A DNA stretch of 64,000 nt from Cognaticolwellia mytili (lineage in GTDB: Bacteria > Pseudomonadota > Gammaproteobacteria > Enterobacterales > Alteromonadaceae). Each line of letters opens with the position of its first letter. The first letter of the stretch is position 1. The DNA lies in contig NZ_NBOF01000004.1 of NCBI RefSeq assembly GCF_002104475.1, positions 124,001-188,000 of the forward strand. Reading direction: 5' to 3'. The position numbers and the translations under genes are program-made. The notes under the pieces were generated by a model. That model had not been told where the DNA came from. It did no database searches and saw nothing but the letters and a program-made list of their open reading frames with translations. Below are positions 27,828 through 35,988 of this stretch, piece by piece.

Positions 27828-28622
27828 TTATTGTGCGGTCCAAGCACCATCCATAGGCAGTGATGAACCGGTAATCGCGCGGGCACTATCGCTACATAAA
27901 AACAAAATAAACTCACCTATTTGTTGAGGTTGCATCATTTCTGGCAGCGGTTGCTTAGCGGTAACAAGGTTATATTGTGCTTGTTCGAAACTTAACTGGT
28001 CTCTGGCGGCAATATCGATGATTTGTTGTTTAATTAACGGTGTATCAACCCAACCTGGACAGATGGCATTGACTGTAATGTTTTGTTCTGCATTTTCTAA
28101 TGCTACTACTTTCGTTAAGCCGACAATGCCGTGTTTTGCCGCACAATAGGCCGATTTATTTACAGACCCTACTAAACCATGAACTGACGCGATGTTAATG
28201 ATACGACCCCAATTGTTCTTTTGCATTGCAGGTAGCGATTGTTGAATGGTATGAAATGCTGCAGATAAATTTATTGCAATAATATCGTTCCACTTAGCAG
28301 TAGGAAATTTAACCGCACTTTCAGTGTGTTGAATACCGGCATTATTGATTAAAATGTCAATATTCCCTAATGCTAACGTGACGCTATTGATAAATGCTGT
28401 TATGGCAATAGCATCTCTTAAATCAGCATTGCTAAAGTGCACTTTTACAGCGTATTTTTCTGAAAACTGCTGTGCAAGATCTTTACCTTCTTCATCAGTT
28501 AATAGACCATGCAGTGCAAGGTTAATCCCTTGGTTGGCAAGCACATGAGCGGTTGCTAGCCCAATACCGCTGGTTGAACCGGTAATAAGCGCCACCTTTC
28601 CTGCTAAAGCTTGTGTTGTCAT
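27828..28622 (-). CDS. bdhA: 3-hydroxybutyrate dehydrogenase (SDR family)
   Basis: A classical short-chain dehydrogenase of 264 residues. The NAD-binding GSTSGIGLATAH lies at about 15-26, NNAGIQH at about 92-98, the catalytic Ser is in NIASVHGLVG, and the Tyr/Lys pair is in SAYCAAKHGIVGLTK. The strings SVHGLVGSVNKSAYCAAKHG and TVNAICPGWVDTPLIKQQI are diagnostic for D-3-hydroxybutyrate dehydrogenase, which oxidises 3-hydroxybutyrate to acetoacetate with NAD. An AGGAAG ribosome site precedes the ATG. It is the metabolic anchor that makes the surrounding esterases, receptor and transporter look like a polyhydroxybutyrate or hydroxybutyrate utilisation region. Confidence 0.92.
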   Translation of the reverse strand: MTTQALAGKVALITGSTSGIGLATAHVLANQGINLALHGLLTDEEGKDLAQQFSEKYAVKVHFSNADLRDAIAITAFINSVTLALGNIDILINNAGIQHTESAVKFPTAKWNDIIAINLSAAFHTIQQSLPAMQKNNWGRIINIASVHGLVGSVNKSAYCAAKHGIVGLTKVVALENAEQNITVNAICPGWVDTPLIKQQIIDIAARDQLSFEQAQYNLVTAKQPLPEMMQPQQIGEFILFLCSDSARAITGSSLPMDGAWTAQ

Positions 28623-28999
28623 TTAACATCTTCCTTTTAGAGTGCTTTATACGCTGAATGCAAAGCGGTAGCTGAGCTACAAGAATTTTAATCGTTAAAG
28701 TTTACAATAAGTAGAAGTTGATTTAATTGGCACCTTAGTACCATTGAAAATATATGCAATTACAGCGTTTATTGAATTTTTACTTGTAAATAATATGAAT
28801 AGACAAACATTTATTGCTAGTTGAATATCTGAAAATTTACTGCTAACTTGCTAAATACATTATGAATTGCCATTTTTCTGAACTAATTTAATCAGTGCTT
28901 TGTGCTTTAATTCATATTGTTGATTACACGCTTAGGTTGGTAAAACTCCACTAATCGAGCGTATAACTTTATTGGAGTTATTAAAAAAAGGATGTACAA
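28623..28999. other. Gene-free spacer with an AACTCCA/TGGAGTT hairpin
   Basis: About 375 bases that should hold the dehydrogenase promoter (minus strand) and the promoter of the DUF4282 gene. AACTCCA (28944-28950) pairs with TGGAGTT (28973-28979) shortly before the DUF4282 ribosome site and might affect its translation. No other feature is recognised. Confidence 0.4.
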
Positions 29000-29257
29000 G
29001 TGAAGAGTGTTTTTTTCTTTGATTCGATGTTGACCCCGAAAATAATTACCTTTGTTTACTGGTTGATGCTGTTAGGCTCTTTAGTTTCAGGTATTGGATC
29101 TATGTTTACTGAATATGGTGGAGGTTTCTTTACCGGTTTAGCTATCATTATCGGTGGTGCTATTGGCGCAAGGATCTGGTGTGAGTTATTAATAGTTTTA
29201 TTTAAAATTCATGAGAATTTACAAACAATAGCAAACAGATCAGAAGAAAATAAATAA
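29000..29257 (+). CDS. DUF4282 membrane protein
   Basis: The 85-residue protein has two hydrophobic helices joined by a Gly-rich loop (IIIGGAIGARIW). FFDSMLTPKIITFVYWLMLL at the start and RIWCELLIVLFKIHENLQTI at the end match the DUF4282 signature. The function of this family is unknown. The start is GTG with AAAGGA eight bases upstream. It stands alone between two intergenic spacers. Confidence 0.82.
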   Translation: MKSVFFFDSMLTPKIITFVYWLMLLGSLVSGIGSMFTEYGGGFFTGLAIIIGGAIGARIWCELLIVLFKIHENLQTIANRSEENK

Positions 29258-29369
29258 GATTTTTTGCTGAATAATCACAGTTGGTGGTAACTTTCAACTA
29301 ACTGTGATTTATAGGGTTTAACTAGTATTTAAGTGCCACATGTGGCGTTATATTTAAGGATGAGTTAAT

Positions 29370-29795
29370 TTGAAGTGTTTTTGTTGTAAGTTGTTATATT
29401 TGTTTGCTTATCTATTAATTTTTTGTGTTGATGCTCAGGAGTTTGTTGAAAAGGAAGAAGGGGTTAATATTAATGATAAAAGTTTCCCTTGGGAGTTGGT
29501 TATTGACCGAGGAAAAATATTAGGCTGCGTGTATGACAATAGATACTATACCTTGGGTTCTATTCTCATTTTAGAGTCACTTCCTCGAAAGTGCGGCTTA
29601 GCAACTGATAGAAATGGTGTTTGGCAGCAGTTATCCGAGCCAGAAATGCTTCACTTCAAAGAAAGTATTGAAATTCAGCAAGCATTAGAAAGAGAGTCAA
29701 CCTACATAGGTAGCGACCCAATCAATAGAGAAGAGGCTAGATTGATTCGATACTTACGTCGTGTTAAAGAGTTTGCGGATAAGGATAAAGGTTAA
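29370..29795 (+). CDS. Small exported protein, DUF1496-like
   Basis: A 141-residue product with a signal peptide (LLYLFAYLLIFCVDAQ). The segment GCVYDNRYYTLGSILILESL with a following Cys (PRKCG) resembles the short Cys-framed DUF1496 pattern found in Vibrio and Shewanella periplasmic proteins; the C-terminal half is a charged helix. The start is TTG with AAGGA nine bases upstream; no ATG is available. The function is unknown. Codon use and lone position fit a strain-variable accessory gene. Confidence 0.5.
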   Translation: MKCFCCKLLYLFAYLLIFCVDAQEFVEKEEGVNINDKSFPWELVIDRGKILGCVYDNRYYTLGSILILESLPRKCGLATDRNGVWQQLSEPEMLHFKESIEIQQALERESTYIGSDPINREEARLIRYLRRVKEFADKDKG

Positions 29796-29917
29796 TTGCC
29801 ACTAAGCTTACTGAATTGTTGAGTATTTGTTTTTATTTAAAAAAAAACAACAGGTTGGTTGTTATTGCTATTAACTTGTTGAATCTATTGTGAAATTATA
29901 AGTAAAAAGATTTTTTA

Positions 29918-30303
29918 GTGAGAATGCCTATTATTGCTTTGTCGCTAGTTTCTTTATGCAGCTCTGCTGGTGATTATCAACCTGCTGCTGGCTTAGGGCA
30001 GCAATATGGTGATGTTTTAGGTACACAGTTTGCGTATACAACTGAGGCAAGTAAATACTTTGTTTCTTTAGGTTTAGTTGGCTTTTCTGCAGATTGTTCA
30101 AACAACGTTTAGTGAAAATCCAAAGCGAAGATGGCTTTATTTTTGCGACTTATGATTATCATTTTAATGGTTTTTCTAATCCTGGACTGGTGATTGGAAC
30201 CGGAATAGGCATTACACGTGAAGACGAAGGTGGTTTTTTTTCAAATGCAGGAAAAACAGAAACATCAACGTCTCTGACATTAAATATTGGTTATAAATTT
30301 TAA
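29918..30303 (+). pseudogene. Broken small outer-membrane beta-barrel gene
   Basis: Two frames together read like one small outer-membrane protein. The first (start GTG, or ATG at 29924) has a signal-like start and strands such as GDVLGTQFAYTTEASKYFVS, ending at a TAG at 30110. The second resumes as SEDGFIFATYDYHFNGFSNP and ends in barrel-like TETSTSLTLNIGYKF with a terminal Phe. Between them the third frame briefly gives IVQTTFSENPK, as expected if a small deletion removed part of the middle and shifted the frame. As it stands, no full-length protein can be made. The product family is not recognised. Confidence 0.55.
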
Positions 30304-30415
30304 TATTTAACACCTTATTAAAATAGAAATAAAGATGAACTTATTTCGCTTAATTTTATTGTCAAATAAGGCTTATAAAAAGTAAGCCTTATGTTTATTT
30401 GATTACTGGCAATAT

Positions 30416-30610
30416 TCACTCTTCATCTTGAAAGATTTCTTCAATACTAAGCTTGAATAGCCGTGCTGCTTTAAAAGCTAGCGGTAAACTTGGGTCAAAC
30501 TTACCTTTTTCAATGGCATTAATGGTCTGACGTGAAACCTCTAATGCGTCAGCAAGTTGTGCTTGTGTCCAGTCTCTTTCGGCACGTAATACTTTAAGTT
30601 TATTTTTCAT
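30416..30610 (-). CDS. XRE-family helix-turn-helix regulator (small)
   Basis: The 64-residue protein is nothing but a Cro/XRE DNA-binding domain: LKVLRAERDWTQAQLADALE, VSRQTINAIEKGKFDPSLPL and ARLFKLSIEEIFQ give the usual five helices. Its start overlaps the stop of the preceding membrane-protein gene by four bases (ATGA), so it is translated from the same message. Small regulators of this type paired with membrane proteins are common and are usually autorepressors. A 13-base direct repeat brackets the inferred promoter of the pair. Confidence 0.92.
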   Translation of the reverse strand: MKNKLKVLRAERDWTQAQLADALEVSRQTINAIEKGKFDPSLPLAFKAARLFKLSIEEIFQDEE

Positions 30611-31041
30611 TGGTAATTTCTACTGCCAATAAACGTGGCGGTTAAATAGGTAAGACCCATAAAAATAACTAAATGAGATATTTCAGCATGAAAGCTGATC
30701 AAGTTTACCACATTTAAGTTCGAATAGGTTAAGCCAACGATTAAGCTTAACCCAAGTGTGATGCCCATGGCGTTTAACTGGATTCGTTGCTGCATTTCAT
30801 CTAACCCTTTAATATGTTTAATATTTACTAACACCATTTTTAGGCCTAATGCTAAATTTAATATCACAGCTGTTATTGTTAAAACTTGGTCAAAGTCCCA
30901 TAAAAATCTTGGCCCAAAGTTGGTGAGTGCCATTGTTAAAACCCATGTGGCTGTCCAAAAAGCAAGTCTTGCGGTATTTATTTTATTTGCTTGCTGCCAG
31001 TCTGTAGGTTTGCTTCTAGCGTTATTAACATCGTTTGTCAT
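30607..31041 (-). CDS. Four-helix membrane protein paired with XRE regulator
   Basis: A 144-residue protein with four hydrophobic segments (FWTATWVLTMALTNFGPRFL, VLTITAVILNLALGLKMVLV, GITLGLSLIVGLTYS, LVIFMGLTYLTATFIGSRNY). The short loop IKHIKGLDEMQQRIQLNAMG between helices 2 and 3 resembles a conserved segment of small XRE-linked membrane proteins. It is translationally coupled to the regulator. The function is unknown; a stress-responsive or signalling membrane partner is possible. A GGAG site lies nine bases before the ATG. Confidence 0.72.
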   Translation of the reverse strand: MTNDVNNARSKPTDWQQANKINTARLAFWTATWVLTMALTNFGPRFLWDFDQVLTITAVILNLALGLKMVLVNIKHIKGLDEMQQRIQLNAMGITLGLSLIVGLTYSNLNVVNLISFHAEISHLVIFMGLTYLTATFIGSRNYQ

Positions 31042-31080
31042 GTTTTTAATCTCCGTGTCCGCTTTCTTTTACTAAAAGTT

Positions 31081-31139
31081 AAGTGTGCTTTACATCTCTA
31101 GGTTAGAAAAGAAAACACCCTTTGTCAAGTGTGCTTTAC
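31081..31139. promoter_or_regulatory. Promoter with paired direct-repeat operators for the XRE pair
   Basis: The 13-base sequence AAGTGTGCTTTAC occurs at 31081-31093 and 31127-31139, 46 bases apart. On the minus strand TTGACA (31128-31123) and TAACCT (31105-31100) with a 17-base spacer form a likely promoter; one repeat overlaps the -35 and the other lies just downstream of the -10. This bracketed layout suits autoregulation by the XRE protein. Confidence 0.65.
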
Positions 31140-31263
31140 TTTTTGTTTGTTCTGCTTGATTTGTACCTGATAGATTAAGTAAATGAATAGCGATAAGTAA
31201 GAATAAATATCAAGTGTAGTGGTTTGGGGGGGATAGCTAGACGTTAATTAGAAGATTTTATGT

Positions 31264-32355
31264 TTACTTGATATTATTCTTTCTGTATTCCCCCGGTTTT
31301 TGACTGGTTAATTTATTAAACCAACGATAAAACGATCTTGGCTCTGTAAAGCCTAGTTCAGTACTTATTTCGTTTAAGTTTAATATGCTCTTCACTAAAT
31401 GTTGTTTTGCCAATTTAAGCCTAACTTCATCCAATAGGGTTTGAAAATTTAATCCTAGTGCGGCTAAGCGACGCTGCAAAGTCTTTGCGCTAATATTAAA
31501 TTGTTGAGCTATTTCTTGTTGATGAAAATTTCCTGATTTTAAAGATTTTTCAATGGCATTTTGTAGTTGAGTGATAATATCAGTCTCAGTACTTAAATCA
31601 GAAATTAGTGCTTGTGCATGGCTTTCTAGTGTCGACAATAGCTGCTGATCGCCTTTATTTAAGGGTAATGAGAGTAAAGCTTTATCAAAAACAATCGCAT
31701 TTTCTTTCTGGCCATAGCTCACGGGGCATTTAAAGATTGCTTGATATTCATTTTGTTGATCAAGAGATGGCTCTTTTCGGCTCAATAATATTTCACTTGG
31801 GTTACTTTTTTCACCAACTAAATAGCGTGCAAAGGTTAGCCAAGAGCCTAAACAATTGTCGATCATATGGCGCTTAACAATAGGGTCAGTAAACTGACAA
31901 TGCCAGCTTATTTTTACCTTATCACCAAATGATGCAAAGGTTGTGGTGCCCATATCACCCACCAATTTCTCGAAAGGTTGAATTTTGGTGATTGCTTGCC
32001 CAAGATTTTCACAATTCATTGAGATGTAACCCAAAACGCTGTAAGAGCCTGGCTGTACATGCTTCGCAGTATGCAGGCCAAACAAGTCATCGCTAGACAG
32101 CGCTAGTAACGTGGCAATAAGTTGTTGAAACTGCAGGCCAGTGATCTGCTTGCTATTATCCGATAGTAAGTGTTGATCTAAGTTGATAGCTTGGCATATT
32201 GCCTCTGTGTCTAATGCTTGCTCTGCAGCCAACTGTAAATACTGATTAACTGCCGGTACTGACGCTTGTCCTAAATTTTCATCTAAACAAGCATCAGCTG
32301 CCTCAGTTAAACGCTTATGAACTTCATTATTTGCAGTATTCTTGAACTCAGTCAT
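31264..32355 (-). CDS. AraC-family regulator with Arabinose_bd (OruR-type) N-terminal domain
   Basis: The 363-residue protein has an N-terminal effector domain of the PF12625 type, with FGLHTAKHVQPGSYSVLGYI as its characteristic core, and a C-terminal AraC double helix-turn-helix: QEIAQQFNISAKTLQRRLAA and LNEISTELGFTEPRSFYRWF, ending KPGEYRK. This layout is shared by OruR, ArgR-like and lipid-responsive regulators. It is divergent from the AGPS-like/GlpD-like/kinase operon and very probably controls it; a perfect seven-base inverted repeat lies between them. The ligand is unknown but is likely the substrate or an intermediate of that operon. Confidence 0.9.
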   Translation of the reverse strand: MTEFKNTANNEVHKRLTEAADACLDENLGQASVPAVNQYLQLAAEQALDTEAICQAINLDQHLLSDNSKQITGLQFQQLIATLLALSSDDLFGLHTAKHVQPGSYSVLGYISMNCENLGQAITKIQPFEKLVGDMGTTTFASFGDKVKISWHCQFTDPIVKRHMIDNCLGSWLTFARYLVGEKSNPSEILLSRKEPSLDQQNEYQAIFKCPVSYGQKENAIVFDKALLSLPLNKGDQQLLSTLESHAQALISDLSTETDIITQLQNAIEKSLKSGNFHQQEIAQQFNISAKTLQRRLAALGLNFQTLLDEVRLKLAKQHLVKSILNLNEISTELGFTEPRSFYRWFNKLTSQKPGEYRKNNIK

Positions 32356-32410
32356 TGTTGTCCTACTATTGCCGCATTTCTTTATTTATTATCATTATTT
32401 TTTGCAATAT

Positions 32411-32447
32411 GGTGACAATACATCCGTTATTGTCCATAAATGTCACC
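32411..32447. promoter_or_regulatory. Inverted-repeat operator candidate between AraC gene and AGPS-like operon
   Basis: GGTGACA (32411-32417) and TGTCACC (32441-32447) are perfect inverted repeats whose centres lie 30 bases apart, about three helical turns, as expected for a dimeric AraC protein. A further TTGTCAC occurs at about 32469-32475. Confidence 0.4.
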
Positions 32448-32550
32448 TTGACTGTCTTTTTAGGACATTTTGTCACTACGTTCTTCGTTTTATCATAACT
32501 GATAATGAACTAATAGTTAATTAACCTAATTGGGTTAAAAGGGTAATAAA

Positions 32551-34143
32551 ATGAGACGTTGGAATGGCTGGGGTGATGAAAGTACCTCAATGGATTTACC
32601 ACCATCAGCAGGTGTTTTTTTAACGCAGTTAGTCGGTGAAGGCACATGCCTTGTTGATGCTGACTTAGGTAATGTTATTAAAACTGTTCCGCAAACACGC
32701 TTATTAGCACATCCGTTAATTTCTGTAGATGCTGAGCAACGTGTCCGTCATGCAAAAGGGCAATCATTACCCGACTGGTTAGCCATGCACAGTGGTGATA
32801 TTAGTTGCTTCCCTGATGGTGTTTGTTTTCCTGAAAACTGCCAAGACGTTAAAGATATCCTTAGCTACGCGAAAATAAATAATGTTGATTTAATTCCCTA
32901 TGGCGGGGGCACAAGTGTTGCAGGCCATATTAACCCTAAACAATCTAAGCGCGCTATATTAACCGTTAATATGAGCCGAATGAATCAATTGCTGCATCTT
33001 GATGAACAAAGTCAAATTGCTACTTTTGGCGCGGGTACGCCAGGGCCTATGGTGGAAGCACAACTATTAGCGCGTGGTTATACTTTAGGGCATTTCCCAC
33101 AATCTTTTGAGCTTTCAACTATTGGCGGTTGGGTAGCAAGTCGTTCAAGTGGTCAGCAATCATTACGCTATGGCCGTATTGAGCAATTATTTGCTGGCGG
33201 CAATATTGAAACATTTTCTGGTTCACTTGATGTTCCAACGTTTCCAGCATCATCAGCGGGCCCTGACTTACGTGAATTACTCTTAGGCTCTGAAGGACGC
33301 TTTGGTATATTAACTGAGGTGAAAGTACGGGTTAGCAAAGTCGCAGAAAAAGAAAAGTTTTCGGTGATATTTTTCCCCAATTGGCAATCCGCTAGCCAGT
33401 TTTGTAAAGAGAGTGTGCAGCAACGCATCGCCTTATCCATGTTAAGAGTTAGTAATGCGGTAGAAACTCAAACTCAGCTAAAGCTAGCGGGTCATGAAAG
33501 CTCAATTAAATGGTTAGAACGCTATTTATCATTACGGGGTTGTGCCGATGAAAAGTGCATGTTGACCTTTGGCTTAACAGGCACTAAACAGCAAATATCA
33601 GCCAGCCAAAAGCAATTAAAGTGCTTTGTTAAGAAATTCAAAGGCGTCAGTACCGGTGAGTTACTAGGTAAAAAATGGCAAGCGAATCGCTTTCGTTCAC
33701 CTTATCTGCGAGAAGCCTTATGGGAAAAAGGTTATGTGGTAGACACTTTTGAAACGGCGACCGACTGGGCCAATGTCGATAATTTAATGGCAAAAGTTGA
33801 ATCAGCAGTACGTGATGGATTAAAAGAAGAAGGCGAAAAGGTACATGTTTTTACTCACCTTTCTCATGTTTACAGCCAAGGTTGTAGTTTATATACCACT
33901 TATGTTTATCGAAATTCAGCTTCTTATCAAAAAACGCTGGCGCATTGGAAAAAATTAAAACATTTAGCAAGTGAAACAATCGTTAGCAATGGCGGTACGA
34001 TTAGCCATCAGCACGGTGTTGGTAAAGATCATGCCCCATACCTTGGTGTTGAAAAAGGTGAGCTAGGGATGAAAGTATTAGAAAACTTGGTTGAACATTT
34101 TGATGCCAAACAACAACTTAATCCAGGTACACTATTGCAATAA
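32551..34143 (+). CDS. FAD-linked oxidase, alkylglycerone-phosphate synthase (AGPS)-like
   Basis: A 530-residue flavoprotein of the vanillyl-alcohol-oxidase fold. Residues of about 113-122 (PYGGGTSVAG) bind FAD pyrophosphate, FELSTIGGWVASRSSGQQSL is the AGPS-type central motif, LLGSEGRFGILTEV closes the FAD domain, VDTFETATDWANV and LYTTYVYRNS line the active site, and GGTISHQHGVGKDHAPYL near 482-500 matches the SHHHGVG region of AGPS, with Gln replacing the middle His. AGPS exchanges an acyl for an alkyl group on dihydroxyacetone phosphate in ether-lipid synthesis. An AAGGG site precedes the ATG. The gene opens an operon with a GlpD-like dehydrogenase and FGGY kinase. True AGPS activity is not certain. 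Confidence 0.85.
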   Translation: MRRWNGWGDESTSMDLPPSAGVFLTQLVGEGTCLVDADLGNVIKTVPQTRLLAHPLISVDAEQRVRHAKGQSLPDWLAMHSGDISCFPDGVCFPENCQDVKDILSYAKINNVDLIPYGGGTSVAGHINPKQSKRAILTVNMSRMNQLLHLDEQSQIATFGAGTPGPMVEAQLLARGYTLGHFPQSFELSTIGGWVASRSSGQQSLRYGRIEQLFAGGNIETFSGSLDVPTFPASSAGPDLRELLLGSEGRFGILTEVKVRVSKVAEKEKFSVIFFPNWQSASQFCKESVQQRIALSMLRVSNAVETQTQLKLAGHESSIKWLERYLSLRGCADEKCMLTFGLTGTKQQISASQKQLKCFVKKFKGVSTGELLGKKWQANRFRSPYLREALWEKGYVVDTFETATDWANVDNLMAKVESAVRDGLKEEGEKVHVFTHLSHVYSQGCSLYTTYVYRNSASYQKTLAHWKKLKHLASETIVSNGGTISHQHGVGKDHAPYLGVEKGELGMKVLENLVEHFDAKQQLNPGTLLQ

Positions 34144-34156
34144 ATTGCAGGGATAA

Positions 34157-35980
34157 ATGTTGGATAATGGGTGTGATAAAGGAGAAACCATCACTGTGAA
34201 TACGCTTAATGAAGACCTCAAGAAGGCAAACGTTGCAGCTGACGTAACTGAAGGTGAGGTTAAGCAGCCTACTAGCGAACTTAGCCTTAATGTTGTGATG
34301 ACACGTGAGCAGCGTATTGCTGATATTACGGATACGCCTTGTTGGGATTTGGTGGTTATTGGTGGTGGTATTACTGGCGCAGGCATTTTAAAGCTTGCCA
34401 GCCAAATGGGTTTGAAGGTTTTATTATTAGAACAAAAAGACTTTGCTTGGGGCAGTTCAAGCCGCTCTTCTAAAATGGTACATGGCGGTTTGCGTTATAT
34501 GGCGCAAGGGCAGGTGGCATTAACCCGAGAATCTGTTACTGAGCGTCAACGGCTGCTTAAAGAGGGGCAACCTTTGGTGAGTAAGCAAAGCTTTGTGATG
34601 AGCCATTATAAAAAATCTTTTCCAGGGCCTTGGGTATTTAATCGATTATTGTCATGTTATGACTTTATCGCGGGGGCTAAGCAGCATAAGTTTTGGCCTA
34701 AATCGGCTTATTTATCATTAGCACCGCAAGTTGACGAGTCAGAATTACTGGGGGGAACACAGTTTTTTGACGCCTTGACAGAAGATGCTCGTTTGGTGCA
34801 GCGATTGATCCAAGAATCGTTACAGCTTGGCGGACAAGCGATTAATTATGCCAAAGTATCTCAACTAAATTCATTGGCATTTGATAACCAAATAACCGTT
34901 GAGTTGGAGGGGCATGAATTAGCATTAAAGCTTAATGCTAATGTTGTGATAAATGCTTGCGGCGCGTGGTCCAACTTACTTGAAAGCAAATACACTGAGC
35001 TGCAAGGTTCTAACTCACTAACAGCCAAATCCGATAAAAAACCATCGATGCACATGAGACCATTACGTGGCAGCCACTTGGTGATAGCTAATTGGCGTTT
35101 ACCTGTGGCAAGTGTTATTTCTGTTCAACATGCAGAAGATAAACGCCCAGTGCAAATATATCCTTGGCAAAATGTCACTATTGTTGGCACTACAGATGTT
35201 GAACATAACGCTGATATGTCTTTTGAAGCAAAAATTAGTCAACAAGAGTTCGATTACTTATTGGCAACCATTAAGCAGCAGTTTCCATACGCTAATATAA
35301 CGAAAGACGATATTATTTCGACATTTTCTGGTGTTCGTCCGGTGATCACAAACAGTAGCTCAAAAGTAAGTTCAAAAGCTAATTCTAAAGCACCATCGAA
35401 AGAAAAACGTGAGCACCATATTGAACAACAGCAAGGTATTATCTCGGTAACCGGCGGTAAGCTAACCACTTTCAGATTGATTGCGGAGCAGGTATTAACG
35501 CTTGTTTGCCAGCACTTAGATAACAAAGGTAAGTCTTACCACACAGAGCTTAATAGTTCGCTAAAAGCCGCTTGTCAGCAACCGATACTCTCTCAATTGC
35601 CCAGTAATGTAGGCTCAGTGTTTCGTGATGATATTAAACAGCAAATATTGGCTTGTTATGGTGAGTTTAGTGCGTTATTTGCTAACACGAGCAGCAAAAC
35701 TGAATGTCAGCCAATACGTTATAGCAAACATTTATGGGCGGAGTTAATTTGGTCTGTACGGTTTGAACAAGTACAACATCTTGACGATTTATTGCTGCGA
35801 CGCACACGCCTAGGTAATGTTCTGCCACAAGGTGCTCGTGAGCTTTTACCGAAAATTAAAACGTTGTGTTCGCCTTACTTATCTTGGAGCGAGCAAAAGT
35901 GGCAAGAAGAAGTTAGTCGATATTTAGCCATTTGGCAAAAGGCTTATAGCTTGCCAAGCATTGAAATTTCAGAAAAATAA
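34157..35980 (+). CDS. Glycerol-3-phosphate dehydrogenase/oxidase (GlpD/GlpA-like flavoprotein)
   Basis: A 607-residue DAO-type flavoprotein. WDLVVIGGGITGAGILKLAS near 65-84 binds FAD, FAWGSSSRSSKMVHGGLRYM is the hallmark GlpD motif that follows, and VGTTDVEH plus ISVTGGKLTTFRLIAEQVL in the second half also match. An extra N-terminal stretch of about 60 residues and an Ser/Lys-rich insert near 400 are unlike Escherichia coli GlpD. It oxidises sn-glycerol-3-phosphate (or an alkyl-glycerol phosphate) to the dihydroxyacetone phosphate form and passes electrons to quinone. It sits 13 bases after the AGPS-like gene and 8 bases before the kinase, clearly one operon, so its product is probably shared with those enzymes. 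Confidence 0.88.
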   Translation: MLDNGCDKGETITVNTLNEDLKKANVAADVTEGEVKQPTSELSLNVVMTREQRIADITDTPCWDLVVIGGGITGAGILKLASQMGLKVLLLEQKDFAWGSSSRSSKMVHGGLRYMAQGQVALTRESVTERQRLLKEGQPLVSKQSFVMSHYKKSFPGPWVFNRLLSCYDFIAGAKQHKFWPKSAYLSLAPQVDESELLGGTQFFDALTEDARLVQRLIQESLQLGGQAINYAKVSQLNSLAFDNQITVELEGHELALKLNANVVINACGAWSNLLESKYTELQGSNSLTAKSDKKPSMHMRPLRGSHLVIANWRLPVASVISVQHAEDKRPVQIYPWQNVTIVGTTDVEHNADMSFEAKISQQEFDYLLATIKQQFPYANITKDDIISTFSGVRPVITNSSSKVSSKANSKAPSKEKREHHIEQQQGIISVTGGKLTTFRLIAEQVLTLVCQHLDNKGKSYHTELNSSLKAACQQPILSQLPSNVGSVFRDDIKQQILACYGEFSALFANTSSKTECQPIRYSKHLWAELIWSVRFEQVQHLDDLLLRRTRLGNVLPQGARELLPKIKTLCSPYLSWSEQKWQEEVSRYLAIWQKAYSLPSIEISEK

Positions 35981-35988
35981 GAAAGTCT

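Noticed and set aside
30416-31041. Toxin-antitoxin pair
   Set aside because: The membrane protein has four helices and does not resemble known small toxins; a regulator with its membrane partner is the simpler reading.
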